This document shows, one piece after another, positions 43,110 to 57,088 of a stretch of 64,000 nt of DNA. This DNA is from Echria macrotheca (taxonomy: Eukaryota; Ascomycota; Sordariomycetes; Sordariales; Schizotheciaceae), in the NCBI GenBank assembly GCA_030411725.1, contig MU839827.1, positions 3,479,027-3,543,026 on the forward strand, in the 5' to 3' direction. Below the pieces are notes generated by a model that ran no database searches, was not told the origin of the DNA, and worked only from the letters and a program-made list of their open reading frames with translations. Positions within the stretch are counted from its first letter, which is position 1, and every line of letters starts with the position of its first letter. The position numbers and the translations under genes were made by a program.

Positions 43110-43244
43110 GTTGACGTGCTCCTTCCCCTGATTGTGGCCCGAGCGTCAAAACAAACCCGAGGAGGTATGATGTTGCCCACCCCCAATCTCTCTAGCTTTC
43201 TTTCTCATAAGCAGCCGCCAATTCTAATAGCTTTTCCATCACAG
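43110..43244 (+). repeat. Triplicated exon-intron unit 1 (5' leader)
   Basis: The unit runs from GTTGACGTGCTCCTTCCCCT through a GTATGA donor at 43165 to a CTAAT branch and CAG acceptor at 43244 (80-nt intron). It aligns with units 2 and 3. Confidence 0.75.
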
Positions 43245-43296
43245 GCAGGCATAGGTTCACCTTCCCGCCTTGTTCGAGTCATCACATTACCTGAGT

Positions 43297-43435
43297 GTTG
43301 ACGTGCTCCTTCCCGCGTGGTTGTGGCACAAAGCGTCAAAACAAACACCAAGGTATGATGTCGCCCATCCCAATTCTCTCCCAAGTTTCTCACGGGGGCA
43401 CCCGCCAAATTCTAACAAGCTTGCCGCCTACCTAG
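43297..43435 (+). repeat. Triplicated exon-intron unit 2 (5' leader)
   Basis: This has the same order of elements: GTTGACGTGCTCCTTCCCGC, GTCAAAACAAAC, a GTATGA donor at 43353, a CTAAC branch and a TAG acceptor at 43435 (83-nt intron). Confidence 0.75.
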
Positions 43436-43449
43436 TTTTGAGTCCAGAA

Positions 43450-43589
43450 GTTGGCGTGCTCCTTCCCCTGATTGTGGCCCGGGCGTTCTCTGAAAGAAAA
43501 CACAAGGTATGATGTCGTCCACCTTAATTTCTCTGGCTTTCTCATGGGGACAGCACCACCCATTTCCTAACAGCTTGCCACTATCACAG
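43450..43589 (+). repeat. Triplicated exon-intron unit 3 (5' leader)
   Basis: GTTGGCGTGCTCCTTCCCCT, a GTATGA donor at 43507, a CCTAAC branch and a CAG acceptor at 43589 (83-nt intron). Together the three units look like a tandemly duplicated 5' UTR exon plus intron of the gene starting at 44359. Confidence 0.75.
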
Positions 43590-44358
43590 GTTTACCTTTC
43601 AAGAATCAATTATCAGAGTTCACCAAAGTTTGTGGACTCGAGCTTCGTCGACTTTTTTTTCCGTCCTTTACCAGATCAAGACCAGTAAGTAGGTTTCCCC
43701 TTTTCTTTTCTCAGGTGGTCCGTGTTACAAGACTCCGGTGGTCCGTGTTCTGTGTGTCTGGAGGTTGGATCGGGACTTTGGAACTCGGTATCATCAGATC
43801 ATCAAGTTCAGAGAGTTGTAGCTTTTCTTCTTCCTTTCCTGCCTTTTCCTGGACACTAGTGTGTTTGTTCATGTGTTCGCCTCTTTCCTTCCTGCCTCCC
43901 TCTCTTCCTTCTCTTCTTTAACCGCCGTCACGAATCATCGCCCAAAGTCAGCGACCCGAGCTATTCTGCGTTTCCTTCGCGTCCTGTGCTATTCGGAGCA
44001 AGTTTGTCCTCGTAATCCCATTCCTTCGTTTTTATTACCTCGCTGTGTCTTTTCCTTGATACTATTTGACCTGATCCAGCCGAATTGTTGGTTGGAGGTG
44101 ATCTCGCGGTCGCAAGCTTTTGCTTCACCAGAGCGTCATCATAAACCAGGTTTCTGTCGCTGTCCTAGTATCGCTTTTCCATGCTGTCTCCTCCCTCCAA
44201 GACTTCAATCAGAGCATCCTCCCAGAACATTGATCAGATATCCCACTATCACCAGCCACTATACTCCTCATCGAGGCATTCCTTCATCCATTCCGTCACC
44301 AATCCCAGGAAGATTGATATCTAACATCCTTCTCCTGATAGATCACCCACTACTCACC

Positions 44359-45585
44359 ATGTCTGCCAGTGACGCGATCAACCCGCTGGAGGTGATCACC
44401 GAGGGTGATACGCGGATGTTCATCTCCGTCACCCGCAACAATACAGGCAAGCTGGTTGTTGACTGGGAGAAGGTGGCCACCGAGTGCGGCTACCGCAACG
44501 CCGACGTTGCCAAGGTTTGTCCCCAACGATCCCCGCCGTGCGCAACTACCTTGGGTAAACTAACCACCCACCGTGCCCAACCAGACTCGCTGGGGTCAGA
44601 TCAAGCGTAAGCTCGGCGTCAACGGGCCCGCTCCCGCTCCCGGCACCTTTGGACCCGCTGCTACCGCTCCGGGAGGTACTGCCGCTGGTAGTGCCTCCGG
44701 CAGCGGACGCAAGCGTGCTCGTGGCACGGCGGCCAGCAAGACTCCGTAAGTTAACTTCTCTTCACAATCCCATTTCTAGTATTTTTACTGACAACGACAC
44801 AAAGTACCAAACGTGCAAAGACCACCAAGAAGGGTGGCACCACCACCCCCTCGACACCCAAGGGTGCAGCCAAGGGTGGTAAGTCCACGGACTACGATGT
44901 CCAGGGCTACCTGGATGGTGGCATCACCGACGACGACGAAGACCTGATCTCCATCAAGAAGGAGATGCAAGAGGAGCCGGAAGACGACGTCGAGGCGCAG
45001 AAGAAGGCTAGCCAGATGGCCTTCCACACGAAGGAGGACAACTCCGACGATGACGATGACGAGAACGCGCCATCTGCTACTCCCCTCTTGGGCGGCGGCG
45101 CCACGGGACAGACTACTCTCCCGATTCACGGTACGCAATCTTCCCAGGCACTGCCGCGGGCGATGCTCATCCGCCGGGCTGCCGGCGGCGGCGGCTGGGC
45201 TTGTTCTTCTTCTCCTGCTCGCCCTTCTACTTCTACCTCTTCCCCCGTCATCATCTACTCATCCGATCGTTCCCGTTCTGATGCTGTGAACAACAACACT
45301 TCCCATCATCATCCCATCTCCACCTCCTCCCCATCGTTTCCGCCGCAGCCGCCGTCCACCAGCTCTGAATCGTTGCGGAGCCGTGGTGGTTTATCTGCTG
45401 CTGCTCTCATGATGGCCAGGTTTACTTCGCTTGCGTTCGAACGCGGCGATGGCCAAGATGGCGGTGGCGGTGGGAGTGATGATATCCCCTTGTCTTTGCT
45501 TGGGGTCAAGAATGCGGCGGCCGCCGACGACTATTCGGATTGCCCTCTTCTTCCATCTCCGATTCCGAAAAAGACGACGCGCTAA
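44359..45585 (+). CDS. Myb-like (Myb_DNA-bind_8 type) nuclear protein
   Basis: The CDS is join(44359..44514, 44585..44745, 44805..45585), 365 aa. The N-terminal module reads DTRMFISVTRNNTGKLVVDW, then EKVATECGYRNADVAK and, across intron 1, TRWGQIKRKLG: a helix-helix-helix Myb/SANT layout. A basic region follows (GRKRARGTAASK; TKRAKTTKKGG), then a conserved-looking acidic part (DYDVQGYLDGG, DDDEDLISIKKEMQEEPEDD, DNSDDDDDENAP). The last ~145 residues are Ser/Pro/Gly-rich. The C terminus is uncertain. A GTACGC donor at 45132, a GCTAAC branch near 45584 and a TAG acceptor ending at 45607 would remove that stretch and end the protein at GGC TGC TAG. The ATG is in CACCATG. The long leader contains triplicated intron units. 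Confidence 0.82.
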
Positions 45586-48000
45586 CCTTTTTGGTGGTTG
45601 TGAATAGGCTGCTAGAGTTCTCTTCCTCACTTGAGAAGATACTTTTTCCTGCCGGATCTCCGTTCGGTCTGGTTTTTTCTGTTTTCTGTCTGTGTTTTGC
45701 TTTTCCGTGGACTTTCATATCTGGGACAAGGAATGGAGTTCAAGGATGGATGGATGGATGGAGGCAAGGAGTCTAGGGATGTATACCAACCAGATCACGG
45801 AACGGGTCATTCCTGTCCTGTCTCCGTCGTCTCGTCGCGATGGTTTTTCTTTCTTGTTCAGTTAAGTCGGTCATGGTATCTGGGATTCGGGTTTTCTTCA
45901 AAGATGCCCATGATATGGATGTGGTTGGTTCACGGTTCTACTTGCCAATTTGTCTACCTTACCTATATAAGGGTGATGAACAAGTGGACAGGGCTACCAA
46001 TCGGAAGTGTTTTGTCTCCGGGTAGGTAGATCGAGTACCTGGCGTCGGGACTTCATTCGAGTCAGGTAGTCATACCGTATGCAAATTGCTTTGCTCTTTT
46101 CTAACCACCCTGGTAGCTTCTGGCAAGTGTGTGTGCATGCGACTTTTTTTGACAAGTTGACCGCCAGGTTCCTCTCACGAACGCCCAGCACATTCAGTCA
46201 GCTCAGCCAGTTCCATGATGGCATCTGAACCGAATCTCGACCACCAAGCTCCATACTTCTCGCGGTGTCTGTACAGCACAATTTCAGTTGTTTCAATCCG
46301 CCTCATCAGACTTAGCCAGCCCATACCTCAGTTATCTTCTTCCTTCTCATTCGAAACAATCCATTTCGTGACGCCAACCCTGCATCGATATACGCCAGTT
46401 ATCCTCACTGAACTATCCACCAGCTCTCTCTAGACCCTTCTGACCCGGGAATACACATACAACACCATAACATCTGATCCTATTCTCCCAAATCAAGACC
46501 AAGAGATGAAAATTCGCCCCTGTACCAAGTCTGTTTAAATATGCAACCGAGGTTGACAACATTGCTTCAACCTATAAAGGTAAGGTAGGTCGTCTAAATC
46601 ACTGTAAGTTATGTTGCCAACATATGAAACCACGACAGACACAAAATGAAAGAGACTAATAATTAAAACCAACCACCAGAGACCGCCATCAAAGTACCTA
46701 AACGTCTCCGTCCCCAAAGCACCACCCACACCAATTCATCGCTGCATCCAGTCCCCGGTCAAAGATATCCTCACAGCTACCTTCACCGCATACCGTACAT
46801 ATCACCTTTCCCACCTCCCCATCCAGTCCGAACAACCAGACCACCCCCCCCCCCCCCCCCAAAGCCGTCGTGAACCATCAATGTTTAGACATCTAGCAGC
46901 TGGAGCCTACCTAGGTACAGACCTAACCTCCCACGACCAGCCGCGCAACAACAAAGTCAACCCACATCAAAAAATATTCTCTTCATTTATAACCAACGTA
47001 GGTAAGAGTACCCGCGACACCAAATCCAGCTAAGGGTAATTACATAACACCTCTCTCATAACAATCTCCATCCCCATCCCCATCCCCATCCACGCAACAC
47101 AAAACAACAAAACACAACTTCAATCATCATCAACCCCGCCCGCCCAGCCCTTTACGGATTCAAGTTACCAACATGAAGCAACCAAGCACCTCGTCAACTC
47201 TGCCGTCCGCCGCTGTTGGACTTGAACTCATGGCATCACCACCCCGATCATCCCATCATCCCATCATCAAACCAGATACATGTAGATAATCGACAGACAG
47301 ACAGATTCACGTCCGACCAGCGACACAATCATCATCAGATCACATCACATCACATCACCATCAATAAGCATCCTAGGATAGGTTTCAACGAACGCTTTCA
47401 TAAGGCGCCTCGTGATCAATTCGCTGACTATCCATCCCCCTGTCTCCCCCCTCCTCTTCTATGGAAAACCGTCCATCTCCCCATCCCAACTCTCTTCAAA
47501 CCCTCCACAGAAACCAATTACCAAGCTAACAACACTACACCACCTTTACCCATCCCCCATCCCACCTATCCCACCATCTTCAGGATACAGGTAGGTCGGT
47601 AACTCCCATAGAAAAAGGGGTGTCATAAGTACATACATATCCCTTTCCCGCCTCCCTCCCCCACAAAAAAACAAGAAAATCACTGGAAAGAAAAACAACA
47701 AAATGTGGTATAACCTCTCAACACAATACGATTCCCCTCCCAAAAACACCCAAAGTTTAAATCCATTGAAACCATTGAACAATTGAACCGCTGAATTCCA
47801 AAAGTCCCTAGGAGGGAAGCCTTCGCTTTCGCTTCTCCGGGTTATCCGCTTTGCCCACCCACCCAACATCCAGTCCTGCGCCACTCGCGCCAGTAAATCC
47901 CAAAATACTAAAAATTACCAAAAAAAAAAAACACATGTTTTCGTTAGAAACCCCTCCCATCGTCAAAGGTACAAACACAGAAATAAAGAGAACCGCAAAA
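45586..48000. other. Intergenic region, simple-sequence rich
   Basis: No gene is supported. There are 17 consecutive C at 46844-46860, a CCATCC-type run near 47065-47095 and a CACAT run near 47341-47357. From 47000 the + strand is C/A-rich with few G. Confidence 0.5.
46844..46860. repeat. Poly-C tract (17 C)
   Basis: Seventeen consecutive C on the + strand. The length is prone to sequencing and replication error. Confidence 0.9.
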
Positions 48001-50208
48001 CTACGTCCCCACCCCATTCACCTTATCCCGATCCCGATCCTTATCCCGGACCCGATCCTTCATGATAACAGCCTGCCACCGGACACCCTCCCGGTCCGCC
48101 CACCGGCGCAGGATCCCCAGCGCGGCGCCGGCCATGTCCTCCACGCGGGTCCACGGCCCGACGACCATCTTCATCTTGCGGTCCTCGACCGCCTCCGACT
48201 CCCGCATCACGTCCACCCACAGCGGCATGCGCGCGCGCTCGAGCTTGGCCCAGCGGGCAAACATGTTGGCGCCGTTCGCCGGGTCGAGCGACTGAAAGGC
48301 GGCCGTGGCCTGTTCGAGCAGCACGGCGTTCATCTGCAGCGCGAGCACGAGTAGCACGCGGTTCGACTGCACGCGCTTGCGCAGCTCGTGCACGTGCGGC
48401 AGCAGCTCGGTCCACTTCTGGAAGTCGAGCATCTTGCGGTCGGCCGTCCGCACCCGGTCGAGTGCGCTGTACGCAATCATGTAGGCCAGCACCATCTCGA
48501 CATGCAGCGCCGCCACCCGCCCCTCGTCGGCGGCCGAGTAGCTCGGCGATCGCAGGATGCCGTCGCGCTGCCGCTTGAGCTGGACCCCGACCGCCTGGTA
48601 TTCCCGGTTCTTCTCCCACTCCCTGTGCTTCTCCCGGAACGCGCTGTCGTCGCCCGCCGCCAGACTTCGCCCCGGCTCCACACTATCGGAGCGCGTGGGT
48701 GGCCGGTCCAGCGCGCCTGGCGTGAGCCCTGTCGAGTTTCCTGGTGTCCCGTGCGACTGGCTCGACGTCACACGTGACATGGCCGTGGCGCCCTGCTTGA
48801 GAGGTGTGGAAGGCGTCGGTCGAGCAACGACCGTATCCGCCGTCATCCTAGGTCGTTTTGATGCCGATCCCTCGGGAGCGGGGTCGTCGGCAAGTCGAGG
48901 TCGCTTTCTCGCCGGGGGTGGTGGTGTGTGTTCGACGCTTCGTGGCAGTTCCTTCCTCATGGCTTCCTTGGCCGATTTTGATGGCAGGCTCAAGAGTTCC
49001 TTAGCTCTCTTGGCCGTCGCCTTTTTCAGCTTGATGGTGACTATCCTACTTGGCCGGGCAGGTGACTCTTCTTCGTTGTCGGCTTGCTGGACAGCTGCCT
49101 TCTTCCGGCCGCTGCTCGGTGATTCTGGTGGTGTGCTCTTCTGACCGCCGTCGTTCTTAAGCACGGGTTTGATTCTGGCAAGCTCGGCTTCCACGACGGG
49201 CGGTAAGGTTGGAGAGAGGAGTGGTGGGATTCGGAGTGGCTCTTCTGCCTCGAGCTCACCCAGCTTCTCTACCAGCTCGGGGCGTAATGGTGACAGCAGC
49301 GCGGGCACCGTGGCTTTGGATGTTTCTGGTTTCCGCGGCGTCGACCTGCCGCTGTTGGGGTGAGGTCTGGTCCCGTTCACCTGGATCGTGGATCTTGGCG
49401 ACGCCGTATTCTCCCGATCCTGGTCTATGGCCGGCGGGGCGAGGCCATTGGGTTTTGGCCTTGGCTCGTCCCGTGAGTCGCGCGGGAGTCGATCTTTGGC
49501 TAAGGGTGTACCTGGCTTTATACTTCGGCCAGTTTCAGGTCTTGAGCCTGACTCGGTTTTTAGTCTCTTTGCAGGAGGAAGTTCCCCGTCGGCGTCTCCT
49601 TTCAGCTTGCGAGATTCTGCATTATATTGGGGTTTAGATGACGGCAGTCCATTCCTAAGAGACGTCAGCATTGACGCTACGTATTCGGAGGCTGCTTCTG
49701 GCACCTACCTTTCGCCATTGATCTCAGATCGTGGCTTATCGGGCCGCGGGGTTTCCTTGTTGATCTCGGCAACAGGCTCAGGTTTGCCGATTGGCTTCTT
49801 GGGTTCTTCCTTCGGAGCCTTCAAATGGTTCGTCGTTCCGTTCACTTTGACCGAGGAGTCGTTCTCGGTTGGTGATGCCGAAGAGTTCTTTTTCTTCTGA
49901 TAGTCCTTGATGGACAGCTTCTTCTTGACCTCGCCCTTGGCGAGCACCTTGATTGGCATCGGGACTGCAGCGCCCCCGGCGTCTTCGCAGATATCGTAGG
50001 ATGGTCGCGTGATCAGGATGCCGCGGTCCGCATCCGAGGTATATGTTAGGAACTGTAGCGGGGCGCTTAGGTCGGTAAACCAGTATCCGGCCGGCCTGGG
50101 GAACCTGCGGTCGAGCGAGAGGGCGAGGTGGTGCGGACGGGCTGGGAGTACGTGCTGTACTACTTTATCTAATCTGCTCTCCACCGCTCCATCCATCGTT
50201 TCTTTCAT
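48001..50208 (-). CDS. Unrecognised nuclear-type protein with helical C-terminal domain
   Basis: The CDS is complement(join(48001..49654, 49709..50208)), 717 aa; the intron has a GTAGGT donor and a CTTAG acceptor. The first ~95 residues are folded-looking (PHHLALSLDRRFPRPAGYWF, SAPLQFLTYTSDADRGILI). The middle (about 100-500) is disordered, rich in Lys/Pro/Ser with many basic patches (AKRLKTESGS, ARKRPRLADD, ASKRPRM) that look like nuclear localisation signals. The last ~210 residues form a helical domain (REKHREWEKNREYQAVGVQL; DEGRVAALHVEMVLAYMIAY; QKWTELLPHVHELRKRV). This order of short N-terminal block, long basic disordered region and helical C-terminal domain resembles the AF4/FMR2 or Ell-binding scaffolds of super elongation complexes. 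That is only a guess from layout. Confidence 0.8.
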
Positions 50209-52049
50209 TTCTGATGCGACATCGGGTTCGACAAAGAAAGGCTCCGGCGCGTGGGTCTGGGTCTCGTCGAGACGCGCGGTCGTGGCAGTCGGACGTCGAG
50301 GAACAATCCAAGGCAGGTCGTGCTGTTGGGAGCAGGATATGCGTGGAAAATCAGTCGACTGCAGCAGAGGAACAGGGCCTTCTCTGCGCGCAATTGCCTG
50401 CAGGTTGCGACGTCAGCGTTTTGGGTCCGCAGTCACAAGCATCCCATTGTTGCTGGGGCGGAACACGGCGGTCTCAGAGTCTGCGGGGCAATCGAGACCG
50501 GGCCCCGACTAAAAACAAACCGAGACATAAAAAGATGCACTTACCCAGCTAGCTGCCAGACCGGCAAACCGGATGCGCCAGCAAACGGCCTAGCGAGAGC
50601 AGAGCGACCGCAACAGGCTGACCAGCGCCGCTGCGTCGGCGGCACCGCCTTGTTCGTGATCCAATCTGGCTCCGACGACGTGCCGGGCTGGGACTCGTGA
50701 TGGTGAGCCCGTGGCTGGCCTGAGGCGTCTAAATGGCTCTCCCGACCTCCGAGCGACGACCTTTATCTCTGCGAGCGAGACGCGAGCACATCTCTCGGGC
50801 GGGACCTGGGGATCGGTGCCGGGCCAGGTCCGGGGACGTGTCCGGAGGCGATGAGGACGGCGGATTGGAGGTGCAGAGGGCAGGCGGATTGGCGGTCGAA
50901 GGGTCGGCGACGGAGCCGGCGAAGCTGACGGAGTGGCAGGCGGGATGGCGATGTGCAGTCGGGAGTTGGAGGATGTGGTGGATTGGCGTGCAGCCAGCGC
51001 CTGGACAGGGTGAGTGACAGGGTGCCGAGGGTGGGATTGCCGGTGCGCGAGGCGGGTGGAGCACATCGTCCACTGCTGGCCTGGCTGCTGGCTGGGATGC
51101 GCCGTGGCCGCCGTCTGATCCGACCCCACAGTGCCCCGCTTATTTTCTTCGTCACGTTTCCGCCAACCCTAACCCAATCGGCGATCTTCCGCACTTCACC
51201 CCACTACCAACTTCCTACACTAGAGTACGTCTGTCTACATAGACTACGGACCTCGCGGGCGATGAAACCGACTCATGGCCAGCCAAAAATACCACGCTAA
51301 GGAAGCATCTAAAATACTGAGGATACAGGTCTTCGTGTTCGATACGATGCCAGGTTTGTTAGCGGTATAAAAGACGTTATCGGGTTGCCAGACTGGCCCA
51401 TTCTGTTCTGCCGGCACCAACGTTGGAGGGCACCCACATTCGTCCGCGTCTTCTGCAAGCCAACTTTGGGTTCCAGCCGACCTCAATCGGGCAGCCCTGC
51501 TATTCTCCGCCCGGGAGCCCGACCGCTTCAGGAACCGCCAGATCTGTCTCACACGCCCACCCCGACAGTGGCTATGACGTTCCGACAGCCGACGGCCAAC
51601 TCCTAACTAAGCTCACGCAACTCGGCCTGCGTGTCATAACCGGGCAACTCGGCCTGCCTATAGCTGCACTCGGTCGCACAGCAGATGCTTGCTAGTAAAT
51701 TGCTTCGCTCTTGCTCGTTTTCTACTCTACACCCGCCCCCGATATTACCCGCTTGGCATCCCCGCCACGAGCCAGCTGTGCATGGGGCAGGGTAACCTTG
51801 CCAAAGCCCAGCTTGCGGCAAACCTTATTCACCGGACCCAACTTGCTGTTGTGGAACCGCCTCCCTGTGATCAAAAACTCCTCATCCCCGACCCATCTAT
51901 AGCGGACACTTCATACCATGACGCCGCTCCGAGCTGGGTATTATTGCGTATCTCGACAGCCAAAACTCCCTACAAAACCACCGAATGCCGCTTTTGGATC
52001 TATTTCGCACATACGCCGCCTGACATGAAATAAAGCCCAAGCCATTCAG
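50209..52049. other. Intergenic region upstream of the 48001-50208 gene
   Basis: No gene is supported, although GC-rich open frames exist on both strands near 50590-51200. A telomere-like box sits at 51165-51175. Confidence 0.45.
51165..51175. promoter_or_regulatory. Telo-box-like element (AACCCTAACCC)
   Basis: Almost two units of the TTAGGG repeat on the minus strand, in an intergenic region about 960 nt upstream of the minus-strand ATG at 50208. Such boxes bind TRF/Teb1-type factors in fungi. Confidence 0.4.
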
Positions 52050-54209
52050 TTAACTGCCTTGTCGTGAGCTCTCGTCTCGACTAAGCGACCTCAGAGAGCT
52101 CAGCATAGGGTACCGGGACCGTCCATTCGTGCTGTTCTCCGCGTCGTCCTCGATTTTCCGTTTTTTGCTCCCCTTGTCGGCCGATTCCTTGAGTGTGGGG
52201 AGTAAAATGTCGTTGACCCTCCGCTTAAGCTCAGTGACTTCCTGCTTGGCAACCTTGACCTCCCCAGCCTGCTCCGCCTGCTCCTTCTTCAGATTCTCCG
52301 TAGTCACGCTTAACAAGCCGATATCCTCTACAATCTGTCGCGAATTAGGGTATATCGTCTCTAGGTGTCCTATAATCTGCTGGGCGAGTTCCTTCGTCGT
52401 CAGGTTCTGGTACTGTAACTGCAAGCTGTTGAACTGGAGCACCAGCAGTTTGGTCTTCTCCGCCATCTCCTCGCTGGCCTTTTGAACATCTTGATCCGTC
52501 TTCAGCACATGCTGCAGCACCACTGATAGTTCCCGCTTTATTTCGTTGATGGCTTCTGGGTTCGGTGCCTCGGATGAAGATGGCTTGTTTTCCGTCGCAG
52601 CTCGCAGCGACGCCACCTTCGCCTGGACGTCTTTGACCTGGTTCTCGATTGCCGTGTCGCGGGCTCGCAGCTCATCAACAAATCCGCCTACTCTCGTTAT
52701 GATCTTCAGCTGAAACTGGTCTGCCTCCTTTTTGAAGGCTTCCGTTTGAGATGTTAACGCCGGCGCCGGTGACCCATCTAGCTTCTCCTGCTTCGCCGCT
52801 GTCTGTTGATATGACTGCTCGAGTCTCTCAAAATCAGCCTTCAACTTGGGCAAGGTAAAGAGGCTGGCGTCCGCCATCTCGTCCCAAATCTGAGTATCCA
52901 TATGCATCAGTTTGCGCCGATGGGTATCGACTTCCGTTTTCAGCCCCTCCACCTCATCTTGACGAGACGCGACAGAGTCGCGCATATGTTGAGCGTCCTG
53001 TGCCTGCCGTTCCACCCTGGCTTCCAGTTCCTTCAGCCTTTCGGTCGCCGCCGAGACCTCGAGCCGCAAGGCATCGATTTGAGACTTCAGGCTGACGTTT
53101 TCTTTCTGTAGCGATGCCACTTCGCTCGCTGCCACCTTTTTATGCCCGCCACTGAATTCTTCCCGTTGCTTTTCCAGCATTGTTTTTGTTGAGGCTCCTT
53201 GCTGCGCAAGCTGCGCCTCAAGCTTGGCTCCATGGGTTTGAAGCATGCTGTGCTGCTCCTTTTCCAGATCCTCTCGCTGTTTTTGGAGCTCTTGGAAGAA
53301 CTCGCTTCGCATCTTTGCCATCTCTGACTTGAACTCCTCTTGCTGCCGGGACATTTCCGACTTGAAAGAGCTTTTCTGTTGCAGGTGGTTGGTCTCCAGA
53401 TCACTTGACTGCGTCAAGAGCGCTTCCAAAGTCCTTTTTGTGTTGTCGCTATGTTGCTGTACGGTGTTCTTAAGAGCCGCCAGTTTACTCTCGACCTCGC
53501 GCACTGAAGCATGGGATGCAACGTCCTTTGCATCGGCCCGTTGAAACTCAGCAGCCGCAAGGCCCTGTTGCAGTTCTTCCGGAAGTGTTTCGCGTAGCTT
53601 GAGCATTCTCTCATCAACTTTACGTTCCTTCGCCTCGTACACCTTGAGGTCATTGTCCTCCCGGATTCGATACTTGTTTTGAAGCTCGGGGATTGCAGGA
53701 AAGTCGACATGTCTCTTGACTGTTCTTTGATATTCCGCCTTCCTCTGGAGCTGGATCTTCTGTAGTTGCTCCTTGTGGCAGGCGATCTTCGCTTTTTCGA
53801 CCAACAAGGGCTCGATATCTTTCGTCCAGTTGGCGAGAGCTCTGCCGACAGAGGCAACGCATGAAGCCCCGTCGACTTTTGATGGACCCTCGGCATCTTA
53901 AACAGGCTCGATTAGCGTGAACAGCCCAATGCAGGCACAGTGCCACTTACACGACTTTGTGGGACGACTACCTGGTGCATCGTTCCTCGGCCCGTTCGTA
54001 TACCTACTCGGCTCCCTGGCAGGATCGTATGCGGACGCCCGCTGCCTAGGGGGGCTGCCGCCTTCTCTCCCGCGATCACCATAGCGATCATGAGAATCCG
54101 ACACGCTTCGACCGTAACTCTCACGCCTCCTATCACGAGAGTCTATCGGCCGTCGGTCGTCGACTGGCCGTCGCGAAAACGGGTCCGGTGGTTTGCTATA
54201 TCCCGACAT
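52050..54209 (-). CDS. Unrecognised long coiled-coil protein
   Basis: The CDS is complement(join(52050..53896, 53951..54209)), 701 aa; an in-frame ATG six codons upstream (54227) is an alternative start. Residues 1-85 are Arg/Asp/Ser-rich and disordered (SRRPVDDRRPIDSRDRRRES). From about residue 110 to 660 the protein is almost entirely heptad-rich, high in Gln/Lys/Glu (for example QQEEFKSEMAKMRSEFFQEL; EVSAATERLKELEARVERQA), broken near residues 420-435. It ends in a basic KRKIEDD patch and a short Ser-rich tail. The layout suggests a structural or tethering protein; no family is recognised. The gene is divergent from rvb2. Confidence 0.85.
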
Positions 54210-56646
<2,437 letters not shown>

Positions 56647-57088
56647 ATCAAGAGGGGGGAGGAGTTGTAACGTTTGGCGTTCCGGTTGGCAAAATGGAAT
56701 GGGAGGATAGGATCCTTGTGTAAATATAGCGCCCTAGATGCGAGAGGGAACTCGCCCTGGCGACGATTGCTAGCAGTCGACGTGCTTCTTGCTTTTTCGA
56801 TATCATACACTCACGATCTGATTAAATCAAGCGTATCCCTTATTCGATCGACCGTATCTAATCGAATTCCGAGGTCTTCCATCAAGAAGATAGAGCTAGT
56901 CTAGGCTACAATAACCCCTCTCCCCGGTATTTGGGGTGAAAAAAAGGGCATCGAGAAAATGTTGGTCGGAGGTGTGGAGAGGGTGTTAGGAGGAATATTG
57001 AAACGATGTTGAGAAGGTGTAAGCTAGTTCGATATCCCGCACTATTGTTTTGATATATCTTTAAACATTCAGGGTATCACACATCCTA
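56647..57088. other. Convergent 3' intergenic region (rvb2 / lin1)
   Basis: Short spacer between two converging genes. No gene is seen. Confidence 0.5.

Larger units (their letters stand above)
39400..44358. other. 5-kb gene-poor stretch with tRNA, repeats and the 5' leader of the last Myb gene
   Basis: Apart from the tRNA-Val at 40109 no gene is supported up to about 43 kb. The part from 41.9 kb onward holds two low-copy repeat families. The part from 43.1 kb is probably the intron-containing 5' leader of the gene at 44359, with another GTAAGT donor at 43685. Confidence 0.5.

Noticed and set aside
47216..47602. 128-codon + strand frame rich in His/Pro/Thr
   Set aside because: Derived from CA/CAT-rich simple sequence; no protein-like pattern.
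50590..51194. Overlapping 140-180-codon frames on the minus strand upstream of the 717-aa gene
   Set aside because: GC-rich Pro/Arg/Ser frames in several registers at once, as expected of non-coding GC-rich DNA.
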